Shown here piece by piece: positions 6,069-13,190 of a DNA stretch of 19,519 nt (position 1 is the stretch's first letter; every line of letters starts with the position of its first letter). The stretch is from Caulobacteraceae bacterium. Lineage in GTDB: Bacteria > Pseudomonadota > Alphaproteobacteria > Caulobacterales > Caulobacteraceae. The notes beneath the pieces are model-generated. The model was not told where the DNA came from. It was given only the letters and a program-made list of their open reading frames with translations, and ran no database searches. The stretch spans positions 1 through 19,519 of the forward strand of contig SDZP01000019.1 of NCBI GenBank assembly GCA_004144935.1, given 5' to 3'. Position numbers and translations under genes: made by a program.

Positions 6069-6302
6069 TCAGGTGCGCGGTTGGCCGTTTTCCCAGAAAT
6101 AGCCGCCGCGCCTGGCATCGAAGTAGTAGTACTTCCCACGCTTCTCGTCGAAGTATTGTCGACGATTGACGCCGTCGGAGGGTTTGGCGGGCGCGGCCAT
6201 CCGTTCCCCGGCCGGCGGAGGCGGCGGTGGCGGTGGAACGCTGGCGCAGGCGGTGATGGCGACCAGACTGGCGCCGAGGATCAGGACCGAGGACAGACGC
6301 AA
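6069..6302 (-). CDS. Small proline-rich lipoprotein of unknown function
   Basis: A 77-residue predicted lipoprotein. The hydrophobic signal segment ends in the lipobox ITAC (Cys19), followed by an uninterrupted run of eight prolines (residues 23-30) and a linker. The aromatic, basic C-terminus contains RQYFDEKRGKYYYFDARRGG and YFWENGQPRT. The Pro run probably works as a stiff spacer, and the Tyr/Phe/Arg-rich end may contact the cell wall or another envelope protein. I do not recognise a named family. The start is TTG at 6302, supported by GAGGA 6-7 bases upstream; no ATG is available nearby. An EcfG promoter sits about 60 bases upstream. The OmpA-like lipoprotein gene follows 39 bases downstream, suggesting a two-gene stress-induced envelope operon. 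Confidence 0.78.
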   Translation of the reverse strand: MRLSSVLILGASLVAITACASVPPPPPPPPAGERMAAPAKPSDGVNRRQYFDEKRGKYYYFDARRGGYFWENGQPRT

Positions 6303-6360
6303 GGCAATTCCTCAAGGCAAGCAACAGGGTTCGCCCCATGGCGCTTCCCATCCAAAGCCC

Positions 6361-6386
6361 AACGTCGTTACACCACGGCAGGTTCC
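6361..6386 (-). promoter_or_regulatory. EcfG/SigT promoter for the lipoprotein pair
   Basis: On the minus strand, GGAAC (6386-6382), a 17-base spacer and CGTT (6364-6361). The predicted start near 6354 is about 50 bases from the TTG start of the 77-aa lipoprotein. Confidence 0.8.
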
Positions 6387-6402
6387 GTAAATGGAACCGG
6401 CC

Positions 6403-6428
6403 GGAACTTCCGGCCTTTGGCGTCCGTT
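6403..6428 (+). promoter_or_regulatory. EcfG/SigT promoter for the 117-aa membrane protein
   Basis: On the plus strand, GGAAC (6403-6407), a 17-base spacer and CGTT (6425-6428). It is back to back with the lipoprotein promoter, 16 bases apart. The predicted start near 6435 leaves a leader of about 25 nt. Confidence 0.82.
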
Positions 6429-6458
6429 CTGCCTCACAAGTCATCGCAGGAGAGCGAC

Positions 6459-6812
6459 ATGAACCTGTTCCGACGCAAGGCCGTCGATCATGTGGATCAT
6501 AATCCGCAGACGCATGGCCACAGCGAGGCCGACCTGCGCGCCGCCTATGAGCGCGGCCGCAAGGAAGAACGCGCCCGTCACAAGCGATCGCCCTTCCTCG
6601 CCATGGGCCTGGTGGCCGTTGCCCTGATCGGCGGCACGTCCCTGGTGCTGGCCGCCAAGGAAGGGTCGTTCCGCGACGGCGGCGCCCTGATGGACGCCGG
6701 TGTCTCGACCGCCGCGCGCGAGGCCGTACCGACCCTGAAAAAGGGCGCCGAGGCCGTGCAGGACAGTCTGTCGACGGACGAGCCGGCCTCCAGCAACCAG
6801 CCGGCGGGCTGA
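6459..6812 (+). CDS. Single-TM membrane protein, predicted SigT target
   Basis: A 117-residue protein with no family I recognise. It has a hydrophilic, His-rich N-terminus (residues 11-21, HVDHNPQTHGH), a highly charged stretch (AAYERGRKEERARHKR, 28-43) and one TM helix at about 44-66. The C-terminal tail, rich in Ala, Glu and Ser, contains a possible amphipathic segment (AAREAVPTLKKGAEAVQDSL). The basic cluster just before the helix predicts a cytoplasmic N-terminus and an exported tail. The general plan (charged His-containing N-terminus, one helix, disordered tail) is like that of the 88-aa protein near phyR, though the sequences are not clearly related. The ATG at 6459 has AGGAG upstream and follows the EcfG promoter closely. 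The frame is open far upstream, but those codons overlap minus-strand genes and are not real. The kinase-like gene starts 3 bases after its stop. Confidence 0.82.
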   Translation: MNLFRRKAVDHVDHNPQTHGHSEADLRAAYERGRKEERARHKRSPFLAMGLVAVALIGGTSLVLAAKEGSFRDGGALMDAGVSTAAREAVPTLKKGAEAVQDSLSTDEPASSNQPAG

Positions 6813-6815
6813 CGG

Positions 6816-7814
6816 GTGGTGGGGGGAAAGATAACCGCCAGTCCCAAGGCGGCGGCGAAACCCAAGGCCGCGGCCCCGATCGATGCCGCGCCCGAACCGG
6901 TCGCGCTTCGCAAGGTCGAAGGCATCCGCAAGGTCGAGGTAATCGCCAACCCGCTGTCGGGCAGCGTCGGTCCGGGCGTCTGCGAAGAGGCCGAGGCGCT
7001 GCTCGCGGCCTATGACCTGGAGGTCAACATCCAGCGCTGCGAAGCGGGCAAGCTGTCGCAGATCATTGCCAGCGCGCTGGACAGCAAGCCCGACCTTGTC
7101 ATCGTCATCGCCGGCGACGGCACCGCCCGCGCCGTCGCCGAGGCCGCCGGTCCCGACGGACCGCTGGTCGCCCCGTTGCCGGGCGGCACCATGAACATGC
7201 TGCCTTTCGCCATCTACGGGCAGACCACCTGGCCCGAAGCGCTGGAAGCCATCCTCACCAATGGCGAGGAGCGCTGCATCTCCGGCGGCTCGGTCGAGAA
7301 ACACAGCTTCTACGTCGCCGCCATCCTGGGATCGCCCGCCCTCTGGGCCCGGGCCCGGGAAGCGGCCCGTCACGGCAAGTTCTGGCTGGCGGTGCAGCGG
7401 GCTCGCCGCGCCGCCCAGCAGGCCTTCACCGGCCGGCTGCGGTTTTCCCTCGACGGCGCCCCGCGCGACAAGGCCGAAGCCCTGACCTTCATGTGCCCGC
7501 TGGTCTCCAAGGCCGTCGACAGCGACGCCAGCGGCCTGGAGGCCGCCGCTCTCGACCCCTCCGGCGCGGTCGACGTCTTCCGCCTGGCCGTGGCCGCCGC
7601 CGCCGGCCAGTGGCGGGCGGATCCCTCGGTCAACGTCACCCTGGTGCGCCAGGCCTATGCCTGGGCCGGCGGCCCGATCCCGGCGATTCTCGACGGCGAG
7701 TCGGTGCGGCTGGGCCGCACGGCGCTGGTCCGCTTCAAGCCCAACGCCTTCCGTGCGCTCGTGCCCAAGGACACCGATCCCAAGGAGGACGCCGATCCCA
7801 AGGAGGCGGCGTGA
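6816..7814 (+). CDS. Diacylglycerol kinase-family (DAGK catalytic domain) protein
   Basis: A 332-residue soluble lipid-kinase-like protein of the DAGK/LCB5 family, which uses ATP to phosphorylate diacylglycerol or related lipids. The N-terminal 30 residues are low-complexity Ala/Lys/Pro. The catalytic fold begins with VEVIANPLSGS (40-50). The nucleotide-binding GDGT motif is at 100-103, in IVIAGDGTARAVAEA. The PLPGGTMNMLP loop is at 121-131. Key residues look intact. The C-terminus ends in a Lys/Asp/Pro-rich tail with a short repeat (DTDPKEDADPKEAA). The start is GTG at 6816, or GTG at 6819, just after the stop of the 117-aa protein; the ribosome site is weak, so translation may be coupled. 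The metallophosphoesterase gene overlaps its stop by GTGA. Read-through from the EcfG promoter at 6403 would make it stress-linked. The exact lipid substrate is unknown. Confidence 0.88.
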   Translation: MVGGKITASPKAAAKPKAAAPIDAAPEPVALRKVEGIRKVEVIANPLSGSVGPGVCEEAEALLAAYDLEVNIQRCEAGKLSQIIASALDSKPDLVIVIAGDGTARAVAEAAGPDGPLVAPLPGGTMNMLPFAIYGQTTWPEALEAILTNGEERCISGGSVEKHSFYVAAILGSPALWARAREAARHGKFWLAVQRARRAAQQAFTGRLRFSLDGAPRDKAEALTFMCPLVSKAVDSDASGLEAAALDPSGAVDVFRLAVAAAAGQWRADPSVNVTLVRQAYAWAGGPIPAILDGESVRLGRTALVRFKPNAFRALVPKDTDPKEDADPKEAA

Positions 7815-8668
7815 GCGCCTTGCGCCTCTTCCACGCCTCCGACATCCATTTCGGCGGCGAGAACCAGGCGGCGGTGGCCGGCGCCGCCCAGTGGATGGCC
7901 GACCATCCCGTCGATCTCGCCATTCTCTCCGGCGACCTGACCCGCGAGGGCCAGCGGACGGAATTCGAGGCCGCCCGCGCCTGGATCGACGCCCTGCCGG
8001 TTCGGGCCGTGGTCACCGCCGGCAATCATGACGTCCCCTATTTCAACATCCCCTACCGCGCCCTGATGCCCTGGAAGCGGTTCGACCGCTGGATGGGCGA
8101 CCTCAAGGCGCCCCCGCCGCTCGCGGGCCTGGCCTATGCCGGGATCAACACCGCCCGCGGCGTGCAGCCCCGCGCCAACTGGTCCAAGGGCCAGATCAGC
8201 ATGGCCCAGGTCCGCAAGGCCATCGGCCGCATCCGCACCGGCGCCCCGGGAGCCCTGAAGCTGATCACCTGCCACCACCCCCTGGTCGAGGTGGTCGGCG
8301 GCCCGATGACCGGCAACGTCTGGGGCGGCCCGACGGCCGCCGAGGCCTTCACGGCAGCCGGCGCCGACCTGGTCCTGACCGGGCACATCCACACCCCCTT
8401 CGTCCACGCCTACCCGTTCGGCGACCAGCGCACCTACGCGGTAGGCGCCGGCACCCTGTCGATCCGCGAGCGCGGCGTGGCCCCCAGCTTCAACTGCCTG
8501 GAGATCGCGGCCGAGTGCATCACCGTCACCGCCATGGCCTGGCAGGGGACGCGGTATGAGCCTTACCGAACCTGGCGGGTGGATCGGCGGCTGGAGACCG
8601 CCGTTGATACCTCCGCCCGTCCTGAAGAAGGTCAGGACCCACCGGCCGCACAGTCGGTCGCCGTCTGA
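7811..8668 (+). CDS. Metallophosphoesterase (calcineurin-like)
   Basis: A 285-residue metal-dependent phosphoesterase with the full signature set: DIHFGG (Asp11, His13), GDLTREG (Asp42), GNHDVP (Asn72, His73), CHHPLV (His155/156) and GHIHTPF (His192, His194). These bind a two-metal centre in the calcineurin-like fold. Family members near this type include cyclic-nucleotide phosphodiesterases (CpdA-like) and phospholipid/UDP-sugar hydrolases, and the substrate cannot be read from the sequence. The GTG start overlaps the kinase stop by four bases, so the two are cotranscribed and probably translationally coupled. The pairing with a lipid kinase suggests lipid or lipid-linked phosphate metabolism, but this is inference. 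There is no signal peptide, so it is cytoplasmic. A short hairpin follows the stop. Confidence 0.9.
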   Translation: MSALRLFHASDIHFGGENQAAVAGAAQWMADHPVDLAILSGDLTREGQRTEFEAARAWIDALPVRAVVTAGNHDVPYFNIPYRALMPWKRFDRWMGDLKAPPPLAGLAYAGINTARGVQPRANWSKGQISMAQVRKAIGRIRTGAPGALKLITCHHPLVEVVGGPMTGNVWGGPTAAEAFTAAGADLVLTGHIHTPFVHAYPFGDQRTYAVGAGTLSIRERGVAPSFNCLEIAAECITVTAMAWQGTRYEPYRTWRVDRRLETAVDTSARPEEGQDPPAAQSVAV

Positions 8669-8682
8669 ACTCTGTCCCGTGG

Positions 8683-8702
8683 ACCCTGACTTTCGTCAGG
8701 GT
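8683..8702. terminator. Hairpin between convergent genes
   Basis: A perfect 8-bp stem (8683-8690 with 8695-8702) and TTTC loop lie between the stops of the phosphoesterase and the PaiB-like gene. There is no T-tract, so it may be a weak terminator or only an mRNA 3'-end structure. Confidence 0.4.
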
Positions 8703-8717
8703 GATCGGTGCTGGGTC

Positions 8718-9314
8718 TCAGAGCCCGCTCATCAGCCCCGCAACATCGGTCTCTCCGACCGCCTCCAGCGCCTCCGCCACCTTCGCCCGGACCTCCGCCG
8801 GTTTGTTCTGGCCAAGCTTGGTGACGCCCTCGAACCGCTCGACCGCCACCTCATAGCCGACGATCATCTTCAGCAGGATCTCGAACCGCCCCTCGCTCAT
8901 CTTGTCGCGTGTCCAGACAGGTTTTGGCAGCAGCTCGCCCTCGAACCGGTCCGACAGATCGTCCAGCAGGGCGGTGGTCTCGCCGGCGCCCAGGATCCGC
9001 GCCGGGCCCTCCAGTTCGACCGACAGGTAGTTCCAGGTGCCGACCTGGTCTTCCAGGCCATACCAGTCGGGGCTGATGTAGGCGTGCGGGCCGGTGACGA
9101 CCGCCAGCACCGGCGATCCGTCGACCAGCGCCCTGGCCACCGGGTTGGCCCGCGACAGATGGAACCGCAGCCGCCGCCCGTCCAGCAGCACCGGCGCATG
9201 CGCCGCCACCGGCCGGCCCCCATCGCTGGCGCAGATCAGGGCGAAGGGCGCGGCCGTCACCCGTGCGGCCAGCACGCCCTCGTCGGTCTCCCTGAACAGC
9301 GGCGCGGGGTGCAT
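8718..9314 (-). CDS. PaiB-like FMN-binding protein
   Basis: A 198-residue protein of the PaiB family (FMN-binding split-barrel fold), whose founder in Bacillus was described as a negative regulator of sporulation and protease genes. In most bacteria the role is unknown. Family landmarks are present in order: an N-terminal MHPAPLF, HLSRANPVAR (52-61), HAYISPDWY (77-85), GTWNY (92-96), a helical region with LLDDLSDRFE (117-126) and KLGQNK (166-171). The length is normal. The ATG shares a base with the upstream peptidase stop (TAATG), so translation is coupled to the S9 peptidase and it is the last gene of the dapB-peptidase-paiB run. Whether it binds flavin or DNA here cannot be told from the sequence; flavin binding is more likely from the fold. 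Confidence 0.88.
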   Translation of the reverse strand: MHPAPLFRETDEGVLAARVTAAPFALICASDGGRPVAAHAPVLLDGRRLRFHLSRANPVARALVDGSPVLAVVTGPHAYISPDWYGLEDQVGTWNYLSVELEGPARILGAGETTALLDDLSDRFEGELLPKPVWTRDKMSEGRFEILLKMIVGYEVAVERFEGVTKLGQNKPAEVRAKVAEALEAVGETDVAGLMSGL

Positions 9315-11368
9315 TACTTGACCCGGTATTTCTCGAACCAGGCGATGATCGCCCCGGCCTTGGCGGCCGACTGCGACGGCCGGGCGGCGATGCCGCCATG
9401 GCTTGCCCCCGGCACGATGACAAAGGCGGATGGCACCTTCCGCAGCTGCAGGGCCTGATAGTACTGCGCCGCCTCCGACACCGGCGTGCGGTAGTCGTTT
9501 TCGCCGACCACCACCAGGGTCGGGGTCTTCACATTGCCGACCAGGCTGAGCGGCGAGCGCTCCCAGTAGGACTTCTGGTCCTCCCAGGGCATCTTGGCGA
9601 ACCAGTAGCCCGCGGTGACGGTCGGGATGTCGCTGGTCAGCGCCTCGGTGGTCCAGTTGATCACCGGCTTCTGGGTGGCGGCGGCGCGGAAGCGGTCTGT
9701 CTTGCCGATGATCCAGGCGGTCAGCACCCCGCCGCCCGAGCCGCCGGTGACGAACAGGTTGCGCTCGTCGACATGGCCGGCGGCGATGGCCGCGTCGACG
9801 GCGCTGATCAGGTCGTCGTAGTCGGGGCCGGGGTATTTCTTGTCGATCAGGTTGGCGAACTCCTCGCCGTACGAGGTCGAGCCGCGCGGGTTGGTGTAGA
9901 GCACGATGTAGCCGGCCGCCGCGTAGAGCTGCATGTCGGTGGCGAAGTAGGGGCCGTAGGAGGTGTTCGGCCCGCCGTGGATTTCGAGGATCAGCGGGTA
10001 CTTCCTGGCCGGATCGTAGTTCGGCGGATAGACCAGCCAGGCCGGCACCTCGCGCCCGTCGATCGACGATTTCACGGCCAGCGCCTCGACCCTGCCCAGG
10101 GTCCGGGCCCCCAGTAGGTCCTCATTGAGCCGCGTGGCCTGCACCGAGGCCGCCGCACCGCTCTTGATGTAGAGGTCGGCCGGCCGGTCGACGCCGGAGC
10201 GGGTATAGGCCACCACCCCCGACTTCATGTCGAACGCCCCGCCGCTGTAGGGCCGGTCCAGCCCGCCGCCGCCCAGCTGGAAGGCGGCCAGCGGCGAGGC
10301 CTTGCCCGATACCTCGGCCCTGCCCAGGCGCGTCACGCCGTAATCGACGTACTGGAAGGTCAGGCTCCTGCTGTCGTCCGACCAGCGGAAGTCGTCCACC
10401 GACCGGTCCAGCTCGGGGGCGAGCCGGCGCGGGTTGGAGCCATCGGCGTTGGCCACATAGAGGTGGGTGTCGTGGTAGGCGTACTTCTTGTCGTCGAAGC
10501 CGAGGTAGGCGATCAGTTTGCCGTCGGGGGAGACGGAAGGGGCGAGATCGGGCCCGACCCGGTCGGTCAGCCGCTTCACCGCCCCGTTGGCGACGGTGAG
10601 TTCATAGAGATCGACCAGTGCCGGATCGTGCTCCCAGCCGGCCTCGCGCGCGCTGGAGAACAGGATTTTCTGGCCATCCCGGCTCCAGCTCAGCGGCCCC
10701 TGGTTGTCCGAGGCGCCGCTGGTCAGCTGGCGCGGCGCTCCGCCTTCGGCCGAGACAGCATAGATCTGGCCGGCCCCGGGTTTCAGGAAGCCTTCGCTGT
10801 CGGTCTTGTAGCGCAGCCCCTCGATGATCTTCAGCGGCTCGGCCCAGGTCGCCCCGTCCGGCTTCTTGGGCGCCGGGCCGCTGGTCAGGCTCAGACCGTC
10901 CGCCCCGGTGAACATCAGGAAGGCGATCGACCGGCCGTCCGGCGACCAGGCGATGCTGTCGGGCGCCTCGGGCAGGGTGGCGACCCTGGCCGTCGCCCCG
11001 CTGTCCATCCAGCGGACGAACAGCTGGGCCGAGCCTTCGGCGGTCGAGACATAGGCCAGCCGCTTGCCGTCCGGCGACCAGCGCGGGCTCATGGCGTTGC
11101 CGGTCCCCGCCACCAGCGGCTGCTGGGCGCCGGTGGCCGCATCGACGATCCAGATCGAGCGGCGGGCCCGATCGGCGTTGATGTCGTTGCTGGCCCGCAC
11201 ATAGACCACCTGTTTGCCGCCGGGCCGCACCTGCGGGTCGGTGGCCTGCTCCAGGCTGAACAGGTCCTGGGCGGTCAGGGTGCGCGAGCCGGGAATCTGC
11301 GCCGCCGCCTGCGACAGGGGCGCGGCGATCAGGCAGGCCGAGGCCAGCAGCAAGGTCAGCTTGGTCAT
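9314..11368 (-). CDS. Secreted S9-family prolyl oligopeptidase/dipeptidyl peptidase-like
   Basis: A 684-residue exported serine peptidase. A signal peptide (MTKLTLLLASACLIAAPLSQAAAQ) directs it to the periplasm or beyond. Residues about 30-420 form a beta-propeller with repeated WSPDG-type motifs (WSPDGKRLAYVS, WSPDGRSIAFL, VSPDGKLIAYLG). The alpha/beta-hydrolase domain (about 430-684) carries the oxyanion region HGGPNTSYGP (464-473), nucleophile Ser544 in TGGSGGGVL, Asp625 in GENDYRTPV and His657 in GASHGG. Together these are the S9 catalytic triad. Such enzymes cleave short peptides, often after Pro or small residues, or release acylated amino acids; the specificity is unknown. The ATG is preceded by GGGAG about 10 bases upstream and starts 5 bases after the dapB stop. 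All key residues are intact. Confidence 0.93.
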   Translation of the reverse strand: MTKLTLLLASACLIAAPLSQAAAQIPGSRTLTAQDLFSLEQATDPQVRPGGKQVVYVRASNDINADRARRSIWIVDAATGAQQPLVAGTGNAMSPRWSPDGKRLAYVSTAEGSAQLFVRWMDSGATARVATLPEAPDSIAWSPDGRSIAFLMFTGADGLSLTSGPAPKKPDGATWAEPLKIIEGLRYKTDSEGFLKPGAGQIYAVSAEGGAPRQLTSGASDNQGPLSWSRDGQKILFSSAREAGWEHDPALVDLYELTVANGAVKRLTDRVGPDLAPSVSPDGKLIAYLGFDDKKYAYHDTHLYVANADGSNPRRLAPELDRSVDDFRWSDDSRSLTFQYVDYGVTRLGRAEVSGKASPLAAFQLGGGGLDRPYSGGAFDMKSGVVAYTRSGVDRPADLYIKSGAAASVQATRLNEDLLGARTLGRVEALAVKSSIDGREVPAWLVYPPNYDPARKYPLILEIHGGPNTSYGPYFATDMQLYAAAGYIVLYTNPRGSTSYGEEFANLIDKKYPGPDYDDLISAVDAAIAAGHVDERNLFVTGGSGGGVLTAWIIGKTDRFRAAATQKPVINWTTEALTSDIPTVTAGYWFAKMPWEDQKSYWERSPLSLVGNVKTPTLVVVGENDYRTPVSEAAQYYQALQLRKVPSAFVIVPGASHGGIAARPSQSAAKAGAIIAWFEKYRVK

Positions 11369-11373
11369 TGTGG

Positions 11374-12159
11374 TTACGCTCCCGTTGGGCCCTTCAGACC
11401 CAGAACATCCTGCATGTCATAGAGCCCGGGCGGTTGCCGGGCCGCCCAGATGGCGGCGGCGATGGCCCCGCGCGCGAACAGGCCCCGGTCGCTGGCGCTG
11501 TGGGAGAGGGTCAGCACCTCCTCCTCGCCAGCGAAGATGACGCTGTGGTCGCCGATGACGCCGCCGCCGCGCACGACCGAAAAGCCGATGCCGCCGGTCC
11601 TGCGCGGCCCCGTGATGCCATCATGCGGCGGCAGCCGGGCGTCGGCCAGGGCCACGCCCCGGCCCCTGGCCGCCGCCTCGCCCAGCATCAGGGCCGTGCC
11701 CGACGGGGCGTCGACCTTGCGCCGGTGGTGGGCCTCGAACACCTCGATGTCAAAATCCTCCGGCAGGGCCCGCGCCGCCTGGGCAACCAGCCCCAGCAAC
11801 ATGTTGACCCCCAGGCTGAAGTTGCCCGACTGCACGATGGGGATGCGCGTCGCCGCCGCCGCGATGCGCCGGATCTGGTCGGGCGATAGCCCGGTCGAGC
11901 CGATGACCAGCGCCACCCCGCCCCGCCCGGCCGCGGTCTCGGCCAGGGCGACCGAGGCCTCCGGCACGGTGAAGTCGATGATCGCGTCGGCGGCGTCCAG
12001 CGCCTGCGCCTGGCTGACCAGCCCCGGACCTTCCGCCCCCGGACGATCGAAGCGGGCGGTGACCGAGACGTCCGCGCGCCCCTCGGCGCTGCGCTCCAGC
12101 GCCTGACCCATGCGGCCCAGCGCCCCGGCGATGGCGAGACGGACGGGGGATGCGGTCAA
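11374..12159 (-). CDS. dapB: 4-hydroxy-tetrahydrodipicolinate reductase (DapB)
   Basis: A 261-residue cytoplasmic enzyme that reduces hydroxy-tetrahydrodipicolinate with NAD(P)H to tetrahydrodipicolinate in the lysine/diaminopimelate pathway, supplying cell-wall cross-links. The N-terminal Rossmann motif is AGALGRMGQ (11-19), and STGL near 88-91 lies at the cofactor site. The catalytic signature EAHHRRKVDAPSGTAL (142-157) contains the proton-donor His144/145 and Lys148. The length is typical of the family. The start is TTG at 12159, backed by AAGGAG 8 bases upstream; no ATG or GTG in frame lies near. It is the first gene of a minus-strand run with an S9 peptidase and a PaiB-like gene, and is divergent from the alpha/beta hydrolase. 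I see no convincing promoter in 12160-12290, only the two ribosome sites. Confidence 0.95.
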   Translation of the reverse strand: MTASPVRLAIAGALGRMGQALERSAEGRADVSVTARFDRPGAEGPGLVSQAQALDAADAIIDFTVPEASVALAETAAGRGGVALVIGSTGLSPDQIRRIAAAATRIPIVQSGNFSLGVNMLLGLVAQAARALPEDFDIEVFEAHHRRKVDAPSGTALMLGEAAARGRGVALADARLPPHDGITGPRRTGGIGFSVVRGGGVIGDHSVIFAGEEEVLTLSHSASDRGLFARGAIAAAIWAARQPPGLYDMQDVLGLKGPTGA

Positions 12160-12290
12160 GGGGCTAGCTCCTTCGGATGGGAGGGGAACAAAGCACAGGT
12201 CGGCGGGAAATCAATGCAGGGCGCGTGAGGAATTGACCGCCAATGCTCCGGCGGCCGAAACTGGCCGCCAACGAGACAAGAGGAAACCCC

Positions 12291-13184
12291 ATGCCCCAGC
12301 TTTCCGCCAACGGCATCAGTATCGAGTACGACGAGCGCGGAGCGGGCGATCCCCTGCTGCTGATCATGGGCCTGGGCGCCCAGATGACCCGCTGGCCGGA
12401 GGGCTTCTGCGACCAGCTGGCGGCGCGCGGCTTCCGGGTCATCCGCTTCGACAACCGCGATGTCGGCCTTTCCAGCAAGATGGACGAGGCGGGCCTGCCG
12501 GACATGGCCGCCGTCTTCACCGCCTTCGCCAGCGGCGCCGCGGCGCCGGTCGCCTACACCCTGCGCGAGATGAGCGAAGACGCCGTCGGCGTGCTGGACG
12601 CGCTCGGCATCGACAAGGCCCATATCGTCGGCGCCTCGATGGGCGGCATGATCGCCCAGCTGGTCGCCGCCGACTTCCCCGGCCACGTGCTGTCCCTGAC
12701 CTCGATCATGTCGACGACCGGCAACCGCGAGCTGCCGACCGGCACCCCGGAGGCCATGGCGGCGCTGAGCACCCCGGCCCCCAATCCGCACGAAGACCTC
12801 GAAGGCTTCCTCGCCGCCGGCCTGAAGACCGCCCACATCGTCGGCTCGCCTGGCCACATCGACGAGGCGACCTTGCGCGAGCGCATGACCGCCGACTTCC
12901 AGCGCGCCTACGCCCCGGCCGGCTTCATGCGCCAGTACGCCGCCGTCCTGGCCTCCCCCGACCGCCGCCCAAAGCTGAAGGGCATCAAGGTCCCGACCAC
13001 AGTCATCCACGGCGAGGTCGACGCCCTGGTCAACGTCGCCGGCGGCCGCGACACCGCCGAGAACATCCCCGGCGCCGAGCTGCTGGTCATCCCCGGCATG
13101 GGCCACGACGTGCCGCCGGTCTTCTGGGCGCAGATCATCGACGCCATCGCGGCGGTGGCGGCGAAGGCGAGAGCCGAGGCTTGA
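12291..13184 (+). CDS. Alpha/beta-hydrolase fold protein
   Basis: A 297-residue cytoplasmic hydrolase; the chemistry is not identifiable from sequence alone. The fold landmarks are the oxyanion stretch LLIMGLGAQMTRWPEGF (23-39), IRFDNRDVGLSS (51-62), the nucleophile elbow GASMGG with Ser116, the acid Asp244 in HGEVDALV and the base His272 in GMGHDVP, so the catalytic triad is complete. The cap region (about 140-215) is short and helical. It resembles the esterase/aclacinomycin methylesterase-like group rather than haloalkane dehalogenases. I chose the ATG at 12291 because AGAGGA lies just upstream; the longer frame starting at 12243 adds residues absent from relatives. It converges on the ankyrin genes with only six bases between the stops. 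Confidence 0.9.
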   Translation: MPQLSANGISIEYDERGAGDPLLLIMGLGAQMTRWPEGFCDQLAARGFRVIRFDNRDVGLSSKMDEAGLPDMAAVFTAFASGAAAPVAYTLREMSEDAVGVLDALGIDKAHIVGASMGGMIAQLVAADFPGHVLSLTSIMSTTGNRELPTGTPEAMAALSTPAPNPHEDLEGFLAAGLKTAHIVGSPGHIDEATLRERMTADFQRAYAPAGFMRQYAAVLASPDRRPKLKGIKVPTTVIHGEVDALVNVAGGRDTAENIPGAELLVIPGMGHDVPPVFWAQIIDAIAAVAAKARAEA

Positions 13185-13190
13185 AGCGGG

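Noticed and set aside
6393..6415. First GGAAC (6393-6397) upstream of the 117-aa gene as an EcfG -35
   Set aside because: No CGTT at 16-17 bases; the second GGAAC at 6403 has the correct spacing.
5484..6458. Upstream extension of the 117-aa gene's frame
   Set aside because: It is antisense to two lipoprotein genes with signal peptides and lipoboxes, and it runs through the EcfG promoters; the ATG at 6459 has the ribosome site.
10463..11422. 319-residue plus-strand frame opposite the S9 peptidase
   Set aside because: Shadow of the peptidase beta-propeller; Gly/Arg/Gln-rich and without recognisable motifs.
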